From Zea mays (taxonomy: Eukaryota; Streptophyta; Magnoliopsida; Poales; Poaceae), in contig NC_050101.1 of the NCBI RefSeq assembly GCF_902167145.1, positions 116,093,789 through 116,157,788 of the forward strand: 64,000 nt of DNA, given 5' to 3'. Both the position numbers and the translations under genes were made by a program. This document shows, piece after piece, positions 1 through 12,100 of this stretch. Under the pieces are notes generated by a model. That model did no database searches, was not told the DNA's origin, and worked only from the letters and a program-made list of their open reading frames with translations. The number at the start of each line of letters is the position of its first letter. Within the stretch, counting starts at the first letter, position 1.

Positions 1-321
1 GCTAAACTAGAACTAGACTAGAACTATTCCTAATTGTACAGGAAATAAATGCGAAATAGAAGTTGTATTGATTCGATTGATTCTTACAAATCGGCCGTAT
101 ACCTCTCTATTTATAGAGGAGGGGGGCTGGACCCTTTACAAACTAATTTCCGAGCGAATCCCGCGAATTTAGCTAACAACTATAGCACAAAACTCGGAAC
201 CCTAATCTGTTCTGCGCACGCACGAACCGTCCGGCCCACATGCGCGGACCGTACGGTACGGATCACGGACCGTCCGGCCTCAGGGCCGGACCGTCCGTCC
301 TTCTATTTTTGGTGTCGAACA
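1..321 (-). repeat. Truncated LTR-retrotransposon end (probable U3/promoter part)
   Basis: Read on the minus strand, the segment starts at 321 with TGTTCGACACC, a plausible LTR 5' end. It then has clustered CGGACCGTCCG-type GC-rich motifs (225-300) and a CTCTATAAATAGAG TATA-like box near 107-121. The pattern resembles maize LTR U3 regions. The other end lies outside the window, and I saw no partner LTR or coding region. The family is not assigned. The 92-aa ORF within it is not credible as a gene. Confidence 0.4.
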
Positions 322-2120
322 GATTAGAATTATATTAGAGATTTAGTTCGTTGCAACTCTTTTAGACGAAATTTCTATTTTTTTTTATTTTTAGAGTTAT
401 TAAAATCCTATCAAACAAAATCATAGACCCGACAAAATCTGATTTATGTTGGCAGAAAAACAATTAACAGTTATGTTTGTTTCTATAGTATGGTAAGGAT
501 AAAAATGATATATTATAATATAAAATAGTATATCATAAAAACAACAATTTGATTATATTAATTGGTGGTACAAGAATATTGCTTCGATCAGATTATCTTA
601 AAATTTAATTCTGGCACTGGAGAGTGGAAACAATAACCGAAGCACGCGTCACAGCATTGCCGATCCATCATCCATGGTCAAGTGTGGGGCGTACGTGTTC
701 CACAAATTAAATGCTCGCTCGATCGAGAAACAGTACGCGCAGAAAATTAGCTAGCGACTTTCAACATCAACCGGCAGACTGATCCATCCGCTCAACGCCA
801 CTGCTGCCTGTCTCTCTGACCATTTGGTATCTTCAGACCTGAGTCAACTGCCGTTAATTTCAGCATTCGTATACCCAGATTATTTTTGCTGCTGAATTAG
901 TCATAGTTAAATTATTCTTCATGTAAATGCTTGTCAAGGTGGACGTTTGACTAGCGAATACTTGTGATGGCGACCTCAACTATTTCTACATTATTTAAAA
1001 GCAAATGATATATATAGCCTGGTAAAATTATTTGTGGGTGCCTACATGTTCAAACTATTTCCATTTTTTAGTTTTTAAGTATTATTGTTTATAATGCAAA
1101 GAAGTGGTGGTCCTATAGAGATATACATAAAAAACTGTTCCTTCTCCTGGGTCTGATGATTTTTTGGGTTTCAAAAGAAGTTAAAAGTTTTCTTGGCGGT
1201 GTGACTATAGATGGGCTTATAGTTGTGTTCAAATGAAGTAGTTGGTAGGGTACGGTTGCCTTCGATCGTCGCTAGTCACTAGAAGCCATAGTGTGACTTA
1301 TATTTTAGAACAGTACAAAAACATGTAAATGGGACACTCTAATACGTACGGTGATGACGCATCAAAACTGGGTAATTTGACTATGCGCGCTAGGGTTCCG
1401 ATAATGACTTGTAAAGAAAAAATGCACATATATAATTAGATAAAAATGTTGAAATGGAACTCATGAGTATTACTCTTTATCCAGGCTAGCTATTTCTTGC
1501 TCTAACACATGTGATAAGAGTACAACCTACTTTCTTCATGTAGTTGAATTTTACGCTTGGATTGCAGCTTTCCAATTTCTTAGTTCTACTTAATTATTAG
1601 CCAATAATTCTATAATTTCTAAAACATATTTAGTGTATTTTTTCTTTCTTTTTATGACCATAAACTGTTGTTTTTGGTGCAATATAGAATTCTTACAGTC
1701 TAATCCGAAATGATGTACAGTATTTTTAACGTTTGAAGGATTTAAACGTTAGAATTCACTCTTATGTTGAGAATCTATTAAATTTCCACATAAAAGCATG
1801 GTGTGAGACTATGAAATCATTATTATTGCATGTTACCGATGCTTGTTTTACTAAATTATACTAGGTCGTTATTTCTATCAACTTTAATTTCGTTCAATTC
1901 TAACATTTCATTAATTGTTTTATATGCAAAAAGAACTAACAGTGAGAAGAGATAACTTTTATAATTCTTATAGCCTGCATGCGCATGCATGAATTGGACA
2001 TTCAGTTTGTATGATACAACCTGGAGACCAACCATGTTTTTTCATAAGGAAAAGCAGGTGTCAACTCTTCTTCATGGTTTCACACACCTAGTTGGCAATT
2101 TATTAGCAGGTCCCTTCCCC
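322..2120. other. AT-rich intergenic and promoter-side DNA, no gene recognised
   Basis: About 1.8 kb upstream of the host gene. There is no long ORF, RNA gene or clear transposon terminus. The part next to the gene is likely its promoter and upstream regulatory DNA. CATGCGCATGCATG near 1978-1991 is an RY-like (CATGCA) cluster, but I cannot assign a function to it. Confidence 0.5.
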
Positions 2121-2130
2121 ACATCCAAAT

Positions 2131-2137
2131 TATAAAC
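2131..2137 (+). promoter_or_regulatory. Candidate TATA box of the GARP gene
   Basis: TATAAAC follows a CCAAAT stretch and precedes a pyrimidine-rich CTCTCTACTCCCC leader, about 340 bp before the chosen ATG. Spacing and leader composition suit a plant core promoter, with transcription starting near 2160-2170. The leader contains short upstream ORFs, one of 83 codons beginning at 2235 and overlapping the main start in another frame. These could dampen translation. Confidence 0.55.
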
Positions 2138-2473
2138 CCCCTAGTGGAGGCACTAACCTCTCTACTCCCCAATTCTCTCATCCTATACAAAAATGCATGA
2201 AATGGAATAACACTGTTGAAAACTAGTCAATATAGTGGAATGCTTGTCCATTTCCCAGTCCATATATTTTATTCCCACATCAAGCTTGCTTATGCTTCTT
2301 CCGCTCCCCACTATTATTCTCATCACGTTCTTCCCTTCTTCCTTCCTGGTTCCTACTAGTCCCACCACACACATCTTCCCAGTCCTATCATGGTGGCGTA
2401 GAGATATAGAACGTAGAGATCGAGGAGGCAGGAGAGCAGGAGAAGAACCTCATCTCAGAGGTGGGGAAGCCAC

Positions 2474-4770
2474 ATGGGAAAGGTGAAACAGAAGGTGGCA
2501 ACGGCGGCGGAGGACATCGTCCTTGAAGACGAAGATGATGCGGAAAGATCTTCGGAGAACTCTGTACCGCCTGTGATTCTGGACCTCAACCAGAGTTTCG
2601 GCGAGGGTAGCGAGGAAGGGGAAGCCGGAGAGGATGGCAGCTACGACGAGGAGGATGGTGACTGCGACGGCGGTAGCATGAGTAGAGTCGCCGGAGGAAG
2701 CAGTTCAAGCAACAGCAGCAGCACCAACCACCATACTTCTATGAGCAACAAGAATTATGACACGAATAATAGCAGCAGTTGTAAGGGTGAGGGCAGCGGG
2801 GAGACGGCGCAGACCGTGAGGCAGTACAACAGATCCAAGCTTCCCCGGCTCCGGTGGACTCCGGACCTGCATATGGCGTTCGTCCACGCCGTGGAGAGGC
2901 TGGGCGGCCAAGAGAGTAAGTGATCTATCTCTCGTGAGTTGTGTGGTTCTTTTCCTTCTTGATTTTTCCTGCAGAATTGAGTAATTTCCCGCTGATCGAT
3001 TCGATGTTCTAAATTTTCTGCTACAACACTGATGGACGATAGGAGCAACGCCAAAGCTGGTGCTTCAGACGATGAACGTGAGGGGGCTCAGCATTGCTCA
3101 TGTAAAAAGTCACTTGCAGGTAAAGCAGATTATTAGAAACAGGCCTACATCTCATGACTACTTGTTGCTTGCTTTCCTGACTGCTCATGCGTACCTTGGC
3201 TTTTCAGATGTACAGAAGCAAGAAGCTGGACCACGAGTCTGCTGGAGCTGGACACGATAGAGCAGCCATCTACTCCGGTTCTCATCTCAATTCTCTCTCC
3301 CCTCCCCTCCCCTCCGCCTCCCCCCACCCCCGCCCCCAAATTTTAGTTTAGTTTTATCTACTCCACAGAAGCATACTGCACACGTACATAGAAAACGCCA
3401 TGGACTACTGCATCATTTCCTTAACCATCGCTGCTCAATTTTGGCAGTTTTCAAGCCCATGGATTTGCACATGATGATGAGGAGAGGAGACCATCGCTTC
3501 CACGACATGTTTCTCCATCGAGCTGCCGCTGCCGGCTCGGTCATCTCCTCCCCGCTGCTCCACAACGGGGATTTATTCGGGTCACGGGACGCCGTCTCGC
3601 CGGAGGCCAGCAGGCTCTACGCGCTCCTCCAACGCCGGCAGCAGCCTTCCTCCACGCAAACGTTCGCCCTCATGAACTACAGTAGTAGCCTGATAGATAT
3701 GATGTACTTAATCAACCACCAGATCGAAATGAAGAACACCATGCATGCATGCGCACTGCACTCAACTTGGATGTCGTCCAGCTGCGATCGTGCAGAGAAC
3801 CCTAACTAGTGTTTCTTACCTATGCGTACAGTGATCAAGTGTGGACTTTCAGCCGGCATGCAGCGGCGGCGGCGGCGGCGGCGAGGGCTGGGGCCATCGA
3901 TGACGACCATGGCCCAACGAAAGGGCTCATCCATGATATGATCTTGAGAAAGGACGGCAGGCTGACGTCCCATTTGTTCGGCCTGTGGGATGCCATCGCT
4001 TGCAACAGGACGTCGTCGAACGCCGCTGGTGCTGCCAGCCACGGCGCAAGGGTCGTCACAAGCACGGATTGGAACGGCACCTGCAGCTCATCTCGGCCCC
4101 TGTCTGTGACAATGTCGGCAGCTGCCTCCACAGGTCTTGCGATGGGCAGTCACCACCTCATGTCCAGGGGAAGAGGCGGCTCCGCTAACGACGTGACATC
4201 GTTAGATCATGCCGTGGTGACAAATGAAGCCCTAGGCTCCCGACTCCAGGTATACCACCAATCGATCGAATTCCTTGTCTATATATAACATTGAAGCGCC
4301 CTTTAAATTTTGTTATATATATATGAGTATATGACTCATAACAATGTATGGCTTTTGCTGTCATGGAGCTGCAGACGCTCCTAGAGCGGAACAATGCGGC
4401 CAAATTAACCGGCGAGGAGATGTGCGGGGGGACAAGAACCAAGATGCTGAAGACGGCAATGGAGGGCAAGAATGGCGGCATGCAGGAGCCGGACTTGCAG
4501 CTAAGCTTCAGCCCCAACGACGACATGGAAGGAGATGCCAACAAGCAGATCAAGAAGAGGAAGATCATAGACGGCATTGGGTTCAGCCAACAGGAGGTGG
4601 ACAGTGACAAGTCGATGCTACCTCTTTCGCTCTCACTGTCACTCCGTGGCGGCGACATCGGCGGCGAGGATGCAGGGAGGTTCGAGGCAGCGGCAGGTAG
4701 CGGCGGCAAAAAGGCCGCTCTGGGGCGGAGCACTTTGGATCTGACCATGTCGATCAAGGCATTGGAGTGA
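2474..4770 (+). CDS. GARP/G2-like (MYB-related, SHLQMYR type) transcription factor with EAR-like repression motifs
   Basis: Proposed nuclear DNA-binding regulator. Exons, all in phase: 2474-2915, 3043-3119, 3208-3277, 3448-3681 (or 3684), 3840-4249 and 4375-4770, giving about 542 residues. The fourth intron is the least certain. The N-terminus is acidic and Asn/Ser-rich, with an LDLNQ motif near residue 36. The GARP domain (about 122-181) is built across exons 1-3: it starts KLPRLRWTPDLH, continues to VRGLSIAHVKSHLQ and ends MYRSKKLD, with the diagnostic SHLQMYR. Exon 5 encodes a poly-Ala run (GCG repeat near 3860-3885). Exon 6 has DLQLSF and LPLSLSLSLR, an EAR-type LxLxL motif known to recruit TOPLESS co-repressors, and ends LDLTMSIKALE. 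The nearest known family is the Arabidopsis At2g38300/At2g40260 group. The repressor role is inferred from the motifs. The gene appears intact, with CACTA element A beginning 1.5 kb downstream. Confidence 0.87.
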
Positions 4771-4851
4771 GAAGATGTTTCACGGCCGCTCTGGGGGGTG
4801 AGTACTTTGGATCTGACCATGTCGATCGATCCATCAAAGGCATTGGAGTGA
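4713..4851 (+). repeat. Tandem duplication of the last codons and stop of the GARP gene
   Basis: The segment 4713-4770 (GGCCGCTCTGGGG through the stop after ATTGGAG) is repeated at 4784-4851. The second copy has a few substitutions and an added CGATCCAT within GTCGATCGATCCATCAAAGG. It again ends ATTGGAGTGA. It lies in the 3' UTR immediately after the stop codon. Confidence 0.85.
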
Positions 4852-5180
4852 GATCTTTCAAGTACTCGTCCCAAGGCCTTCCAAAACTTGCACACTGCAC
4901 CATGAGATTAATTAAGTCATAAGACTGTTTGTTTAAGTTAACCATGCATGAGCAGACCAGGCCAGACCACATATACTTACAAATAATAACTGTCTTCGAT
5001 GAGATGCACTAGACATAGCTACGAACTGTACGTTTTTCTCTATGTATATGCATATATATAGTTACATGCTTATTACATGCATCATCAATTGTTACGCCCA
5101 CGAATAGTGAGAGGATTCCTCACCATACATCCCCTCTATTTCTATGTCCACCAAACCAACCCTAAGTATTAAATTGAATG
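4852..5180. other. 3' flank of the GARP gene, no gene
   Basis: AT-rich DNA likely containing the 3' end of the transcript. A stretch near 5095-5160 (AGAGGATTCCTCACC and a purine/pyrimidine-rich follow-on) looks MITE-like, but I could not define termini. Confidence 0.4.
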
Positions 5181-5186
5181 CATCAA

Positions 5187-5875
5187 CCAGTCCAATCTAA
5201 AAGCTTAAAGTGATAAAAAGAGATAACTAATTCATTTATACTATATTCCAACACTTCTCACGTCAAGTCTCTCTTAGGTCTCAGACTCTCAGTTATAGAA
5301 TAGGAGCGACCAGTCCAATCTAAAAGGTTAAGCTGATAGTAATTGAATAAAAACGGGATTTTAGCCTTTCTAATCTCTTCCGATTTCCTGGCTCCCCAAC
5401 TAGCTCTGAGAGGAAAAAATCGTGCAACCTATCTAGATGCAAACTAGAATCCCTTGCAGCCCTCAAAATCTCCATGGGTCTAAAAAAGATGCACCACCAC
5501 AAGTACAAAATAATGTTTTGAACGCTCGTTGCTGCTGGTGCACGTGGAACACATCCTTCAGATTAAGTTGCATGCACCAACTAGTGCAATCTAAAAGCTT
5601 AACCTAGTAGTAATTAAATAAGAACCGGATTTTAGTCCTTCTAATCTCTTCCGATTTCCTGGCTCCCCAACTAGCTCTGAGAGGGAAAAAAAATCATGCA
5701 GCCTATCTAGATGCAAACCAGAATCCCTTGCAGCCCTCACAATCTCTATCGGTCTAAAACAGATGCATCACCACCGGTACAAAATAATGTTTTGAACATC
5801 CGTTGTGCACCTGCTGGTGCACGTGGAACACATCCTTCAGATTGTGAGGGGCTGCAGGGATATTCTGGTTTGCAT
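5187..5875. repeat. Tandem direct repeat carrying a terminal fold-back
   Basis: CCAATCTAAAAG-type starts occur near 5193, 5316 and 5590. A unit of roughly 260 bp (about 5310-5565) is repeated at about 5580-5840, sharing CTAATCTCTTCCGATTTCCT, CCTATCTAGATGCAAAC and GGTGCACGTGGAACACATCC. In the second unit, 5711-5745 (ATGCAAACCAGAATCCCTTG and onward) is the near-perfect reverse complement of 5839-5875 (ending ATTCTGGTTTGCAT), so the unit can fold into a stem with about 35-bp arms and a loop of about 95 nt. No coding potential. It may be a MITE-like or snapback repeat remnant. Confidence 0.7.
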
Positions 5876-6272
5876 TGGGCTGCACGAACTTTTTTCCATC
5901 AATAATGCATGCATTATAAATATCTTCAGAAACTGAGCCGATAAATATTCGAGATTGATAAAGTTTATTGCAGGCGCTTCACAGTCGACACAAACGTCGT
6001 CCACTACTGAAAGCACAACGTTGTTATAAACATAATACGCTTTGATCCTCAAATATTCGTTCAAATAGAAAGTCAAACAGGGTAACCTGAAATGGTATTG
6101 GACAATCATGTTATCACTGCACCCATTTTGTAGGTATAAAAGAATTTACACTTCTTTTATAATTTCTTTTTACCAAGTTATCTTTTGTATGAATAATGAC
6201 ACCCTTTGTAGGTATGAAAGAAATCTTTAATTTTCAGTGTATCATTATTTTTTGAAGAGGTGTTTTCTTAAG
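5876..6272. other. AT-rich spacer before CACTA element A, no gene
   Basis: No ORF or repeat that I can support. A short phrase (CTTTGTAGGTATGAAAGAA and a variant) occurs twice near 6128 and 6207. Confidence 0.4.
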
Positions 6273-6290
6273 AACTACCGCAATCGCCGC

Positions 6291-6756
6291 CTTTGCCGAG
6301 TGCCTGAAACACTCGGCAAAGCCCTAAAAACACTCGGCAAAGGCTTTGCCGAGTGTCGCACTCGGCAAAGAGGGCTCGGCACACAGTGCATGGGCAAAGC
6401 CTTCTTTGCCGAGTACTTTTTCTCGGGCACTCGGCAAAGAAAAGCAGCCGTTACGGCGCTGGGTAACGGAGGCGGTGCTGAGTGTCCCGGGTGACACTCG
6501 GCAAAGGAGTTACCTTTGCCGAGTGTCTGTCCGACAGCACTCGGCAAAGAACCCGCCAGAGAGGGTCCCCATGTCAGGTTCTTTGTCGAGTGCTTGGTAT
6601 GACACTCGGCAAAGCGTGCTTCTTTGCCGAGTGCCAGAGACATTACACTCGGCAAAGAACCTATACCGGTGCCCAGATCTTGGTTCTTTGCCGAGTGCTA
6701 TGGCCTTGACAATCGGCAAAGCACCTCTTTGCCGAGTGTTACACTCGGCAAAGTGA
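6291..6756. repeat. Subterminal repeat array, 3' (transposase-distal) end of element A
   Basis: Many copies of CTTTGCCGAGTG and its reverse complement CACTCGGCAAAG, mostly as close inverted pairs that make short stems. In En/Spm such repeats are the binding sites of TNPA. ORFs through this array are artefacts of the palindromic repeats. Confidence 0.9.
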
Positions 6757-7003
6757 CCAGTAGGTACATTTTTTATTTGTTTTTTATATTCCATCCAGAC
6801 AAACAAAAGATACCACATACACATCACATATATCACATATATACATCACAGATATCATCACAAACATAAATATCCAAGTTCTCAACGCAAACATAAGTAT
6901 CAAGAACATAAGTCTCATAAGTCTCAATCTCTGACATAAGTATCCAACACACACATAAGTATTCAACACAAGTTCTGAAGTCTAAACACTGAAAACATAA
7001 CTC

Positions 7004-9019
7004 TCATGGAGGTGGGCGGTGCGACTGGTGCTGCATTGGGCTGAGCCCTTCCGGAGGGTTGTTGGATGCCGCCCCAGATTGGCCCTGCACAGAGAAGAGA
7101 TTGCATGTGTTATACCAGATGCATTACCAACATCTAACTACAATTTTGATACTAACAGGAGTATGGAAGAGAGTAGGTTCAAATGCATGGAACAATGGAG
7201 GTGGCGGAGCGAAGCCCTATGCGGCGCCAAGGCTCTGCATGTACTGGAACATCTCCGCCATCCTCTGATGATCTGCCAGGCGAGCCTCCCGCTCCGCCAT
7301 CATCCTCACCTCCATCTCATGACGTTCCCTCCTCTCTTCTTCTAGTTGGGTCTGTAATATTACAAGCCAACGTTATAGTAACTCAAAGAGAAGGTATATA
7401 ACTCAAGGAAGGACGAGTTACAGAAGCACTAACCTCGAGTTGTTGTATGCGATGCTGTGAGCTGTCGTGCCGAGGTCGTATGGCTGGACTCGAGCCCATG
7501 CTCCTTGCTCTCACCTGAGACAGAGTGGGAGTGGAGGACGAGTCGATTGCCCCGTCGGCAATCCAGTACCGCCTATGTCTCTTGCCTCCTCCGACCCTCA
7601 TGAGCACATCGGGGTCGATCGGCTCGGTGCTCGGATCATAGTCTGGGCCATGGACCTCCTGCACCATGGCGGTGTAGTCATGAAGACGGTTGTAGACGGC
7701 GGGGTTGGTGTAGGCCTCAGGCCCGTCATCCGGGTTGTAGGTGACGTCGAACGTCGCCTTTCCCTTATGGGCCATAGCATAGGCCGAGAAGGCGGAGCAA
7801 GGACTGCCACCATGTGACGCCGACTGCAAGAAAACAAACGAGATAGTTAGAAATAATATCTAATCCAGTGCTACATACCTAAATAAAAAAGAGGCCGTAC
7901 CCATGCTTCTGCATATTGGCCTAGGCTCCGGCTGCCTTGGTGGTGGGAGGGACCTGGCATCATCATTCGCTGTTCCCGGCTAGCGTTGTGCGCCTCGTCC
8001 CACTCAGCCGAACACCACATATCCACCATCTGCTCCCAGCATAGAGGATGTGCGACACACCAATGTGGAATCATCTACAAAGTAAACACGTAAAGTGCAT
8101 ATCAGAAGATAAAATAAAATTCATGCATGGAGTACTGGTACCAAACATGCATGACTTTACCTGCAGGTACTGGTCCCTGGTCAACAACATGGTTCGGGCT
8201 TGCTGCTTGGACACCCTCTCCCCAAGGACAGTGCCGTGGTAGCTGACAATGGCCTGGATTCGGGCCTCATAGTGCATGTCCACGATGAGCTTCTTACAGC
8301 TCGTGGTGGCCACCACATCCGCCCTAGCCTCGTATCCAGCCTCGCATCTGAAGAAATCCTGCATACAAAAACGATGTATCCATACATTATTTCAAGAATT
8401 TGCAACGAATGCGACATATTTTACATTATACTAAGACTTCCTACAGCTCTTGCTTCACCCGCTCCGCCTTGTTATTGAATTCCCGGCCGTCCCGGTCTAC
8501 TGCATCGGGGGCGACAGCGTAGTGGTCGAAGGTGTAGGCTGGGCCCCTCACTCCGCGCGTACTCAACCAGTCCAGGGAAGTGTTCCCTGCACAGCAGGCC
8601 GAGGATGCCATTGGGGAGGCAACGATTACCCCCAGCACAATCCACAACCGTCCAAGGCCTGTCCAAGTGATAAATAAAAAGTATTAGTTTATATTATGAT
8701 TTTGAACACATAATATGAACAAGAATGAAGAAAATAAAGTTACATACCTCTCCCCATCCGGCCGAATCAACGGTCGCCTGTCCCGAAGTATGGGACGCTG
8801 AGGGAGACTCGCGGGACCTCGCAGGTAGATGCTCCTCGAACCTGAGGCGCCAGAACCTGAGGCGTCCTGGTGCTGGTCGCCGTCGTCCTGCTGCTGGTCG
8901 TTGTCGTCCTAAGGCGTCGCCTGCTGCTGGACAAGGTCATCCTGCTGCTGGTCTGCCTCGTCCGCCGTCCTACTCCTCCTCCCCCTCCTCCTCCTACTCA
9001 GCCAATTACTGCCGACCAT
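7004..9019 (-). pseudogene. TnpA/Ptta-En/Spm-like protein gene of element A (broken)
   Basis: Second CACTA gene, likely the regulator and subterminal-repeat-binding partner of the transposase. Start ATG at 9019, stop TGA at 7004-7006. Several short introns separate recognisable exons: an acidic Gln/Asp-rich N-terminus, a segment with DYAGGNRCLPNGILGLLC-like sequence, HWCVAHPLCWEQM, EWDEAHNASREQRMM, then SHHQGSRSLGQYAEAW, SASHGG, AHKGKATFDVTYNPDDGPEA and PSTEPIDPDVLMRVGGGK. A C-terminal coiled-coil-like part is rich in Glu, Arg and Met. These match the plant Ptta/En/Spm transposase family (Transposase_24). A TAG at 8909-8911 replaces a CAG present in element B. It is non-functional as it stands. 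Confidence 0.8.
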
Positions 9020-9120
9020 ATTTACCAAAAACCTGCAATTAAGAGTAAACAAATAAGCACATATAAAAAGATGTATTTAAAAACAGGTGCGAAATAAAAA
9101 GTCATATAACATTACATCGA

Positions 9121-12100
9121 TTAAAAATAATCTTCATATGTGTCGGGGTTAGCCGGATCATAACTCTCATCATCACTATCAACCATTTCAATCTCAACAC
9201 CATCGAAAGACGCAACCTCGTCATTAATGTCATTGCCTTCAAGGATTACTAAGTCATTATCATTTTGCACCTCATCATCCTCCTCATCAACAACCATTTC
9301 AATATCTACGTCCATTCCGATAGCTTCGGTTAAGTCTATCTCAAATCGCCCTTCTAGCTCATCTTCTTGAAAGAACTCTCCATCATATGTGTCCGGGTCT
9401 AAGTTGTAATCTTCATCATTAGGAACAGGTAACCTCCCATGCGGCGATACCTTGTACACAACATCCCAACCCTTAAGATGTTCTTTCGTTTGGCATGCAT
9501 ATGGGAGATAATACACTTGTGTGGCCTGTTGGGCCACGATATAGACATCGTCTCCTGCTAAGGTGGAATCTTATCGAATTTCGACTATATATCCCAAGAT
9601 TAGAATGTGTCCGTCTCGTCACTTGAGGGTCAAACCAATGATATTTGAATATCACTGGAGTAAGAGGTTTGGAACCATAAAAATTGACCTCATATATTTC
9701 TTCGATTCGTCCAAAATAATTGACATCGTCAAGGCCGGGCGTAAAGACTTCAGAACACGTTGTTTTCCGATTGGGCTGACTTTTGTCATAATTTGTTGTG
9801 CGAAAACGGTATCCATTGACGTCATACCCAGAATATTTCTTGACCCTATAAGCAAAGCCGTTGGCTACTTGTCTCAACTCGACACTCATAGACGGATCTC
9901 TTTGGCCTTGCAAGTATTCGCAAGTTAAAAGACGCTAAATTGAGTTCAAAGACGTATCTCTTTTAAAAATTAAGCACGTACCTTACGTTTGAACCAGGAA
10001 ATGAAATTGAGCAACCCATTTCTCGCACCCTTTCTAAGAAGAGTGTCATATTCCTGTGGAGTGGGGTCCCTTGATCGACGCCAGAATTCATGAAGAAATT
10101 GTTCCATGTATGGCATCACCTCTTCAAGGTTGGTCAATACATATAGCATGATATGCCGCCACTCTTCATGTGTCAAGGTCTTGGTGGTCGAGCCACTTGC
10201 GCTTTCGACTTGGCCTCGAAATATGCTAAGGTTCGATTCATTGTCGCCATCATTGTAACGAGGGGGTGGATTATGCATGCTCGCAGTTTGTCACCATAAT
10301 AAGTTGTTGTGAAGTTTGAGACCTCCTCTAGAATGTATACCTCTGCAATGGAAGCTTCGATTTTGCATTTATTTCTACATTTCTTTCGAATAGTCTTTAG
10401 ACATCTCTCGATTGGATAGCACCAACGTCCCTGCACGGGGCCCCCCTATTCGTGCCTCATAGGGGAGATGAAGAATCAAATGCTGCATTGGATTGAAGAA
10501 GCCGTGTGGAAATATCTTCTCAAGCTTACACAGTAACACGAGTGCCAATCTTTCCAAGTCCGCAACCATGGTCCGAGATAACTCTTTTGCACAAAGCTGA
10601 CGGAAGAAATAACTCAACTCTGAAAGCGCTAGCCAGACATGCTCAGGGACATAGCCTCGAACCATCGCAGGAAGAATCCGTTCAATCCATATGTGGAAGT
10701 CATGACTCTTCATCCCTAAGACTCGCATAGTACATAAGTTCACCCCCTACTCAGGTTAGCTGCATACCCATCAGGGAACATCAACATCTTGATCCTCTGA
10801 AGTACTTCCTTCCTCTAGGCCCTGCTTAGGACGAAATCGACCTTAGGCCTTCTCCACGTCTTTCCGCCACTTGGCAGCTTCATCTCTAGGTTTGGTCTAT
10901 CACATAACGCTGCCAGATCCACTCTTGCCTTCACGTTATCCTTTGACTTATCAGGAATGTCCATAATTGTTGCCCACAGTGCCTCAGCAACATTCTTTTC
11001 CGTGTGCATCACGTCAATGTTGTGTGGAAGGAGCAGGTCGTCATAATAGGGGAGCCGAGTCAAGCCAGACTTATGTGTCCACATATGCTGCTCACCATAT
11101 CTCACAAAACCACCTTCTGTATTGGCCACGAGCCCATCTATCTGTTGATGAATTTCGGCACCAGTCATCGTTGCAGGTGGGCGGTCTGTCACTACAACAC
11201 CTTTCGTAAAGTTCTTGATGTCTAGGTGGAATGGATGGTCAGGAGGGAGAAATTGTCGATGTTTATCGAAGGACGAATATTTGCCACCCTTTTTCAACCA
11301 AATGAACCTGAGAGCTTCCTTGCAAACTGGGCATGGTAACTTACCGTGAACACATCAGGCGCAGAATAGCCCATATGCCGATAAGTCATGCATGGAGTAC
11401 TGGTACCAAACATGCATTCTGAAGTTTGTCTTCGTAGCTCGGTCATACGTCCATACCCCTTCCTCCCAGGCTTGTACCAATTCATCGATCAAAGGCTCCA
11501 TGTACACGCCCATTTTATTCTCCGGGTGTCCAGGAATTATCAACGACACGAATATATTCTGCCTTTGAAAGCACACACCAGGGGGGAGATTGATTGGGAT
11601 AACAAACACGGGCCAACATGTGTACGGGGCAACGCCCATTCCATAGGGATTGAACCCATCTGTGGCCAACGCAACACATACATTACGAGCCTCTTCGGCT
11701 TTCTCATGGTGAATGGCATCAAAGTGTTTCCATGCTTCACCATCAGATGCGTGTACCATCTTGTCAGGATTGTATCGTTTTCCATTTTTGTGCCATGTCA
11801 TCTGTTTCGCGGATTCCTCGGTCATGTACAGACGCTGGATCCTCGGTATGAACGGAAGGTGCCGTAGGATTGTCAATGGGATGTCGAGGTGCCTCTTCTG
11901 TCCATCACCAGAGTCTACCTCCATGAACCTAGATGATTTACACTTGGGACAGTACTTTGCCTCCGTGTATTCTTTCCTAAATAGCACGTAGCCCTTCGGA
12001 CAAGCATGAATCTGCTCATACGTCATCTTGAGTGCACGAAGTAGTTTTTGTGCCTCGTACATGCTCTTTGGCAGAACATGATCATCCGGAAGCAGGCTCC

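Noticed and set aside
5095..5180. Tourist-like MITE
   Set aside because: AGAGGATTCCTC hints at one, but I could not find paired terminal repeats or a 3-bp target duplication.
6237..6836. Several overlapping ORFs of 75-136 codons on both strands
   Set aside because: They read through CTTTGCCGAGTG palindromic repeats, giving recurring LCRV/HSAK/GKE strings. The same happens in every subterminal array (12625-13035, 13740-14190, 35842-36424, 52094-52544).
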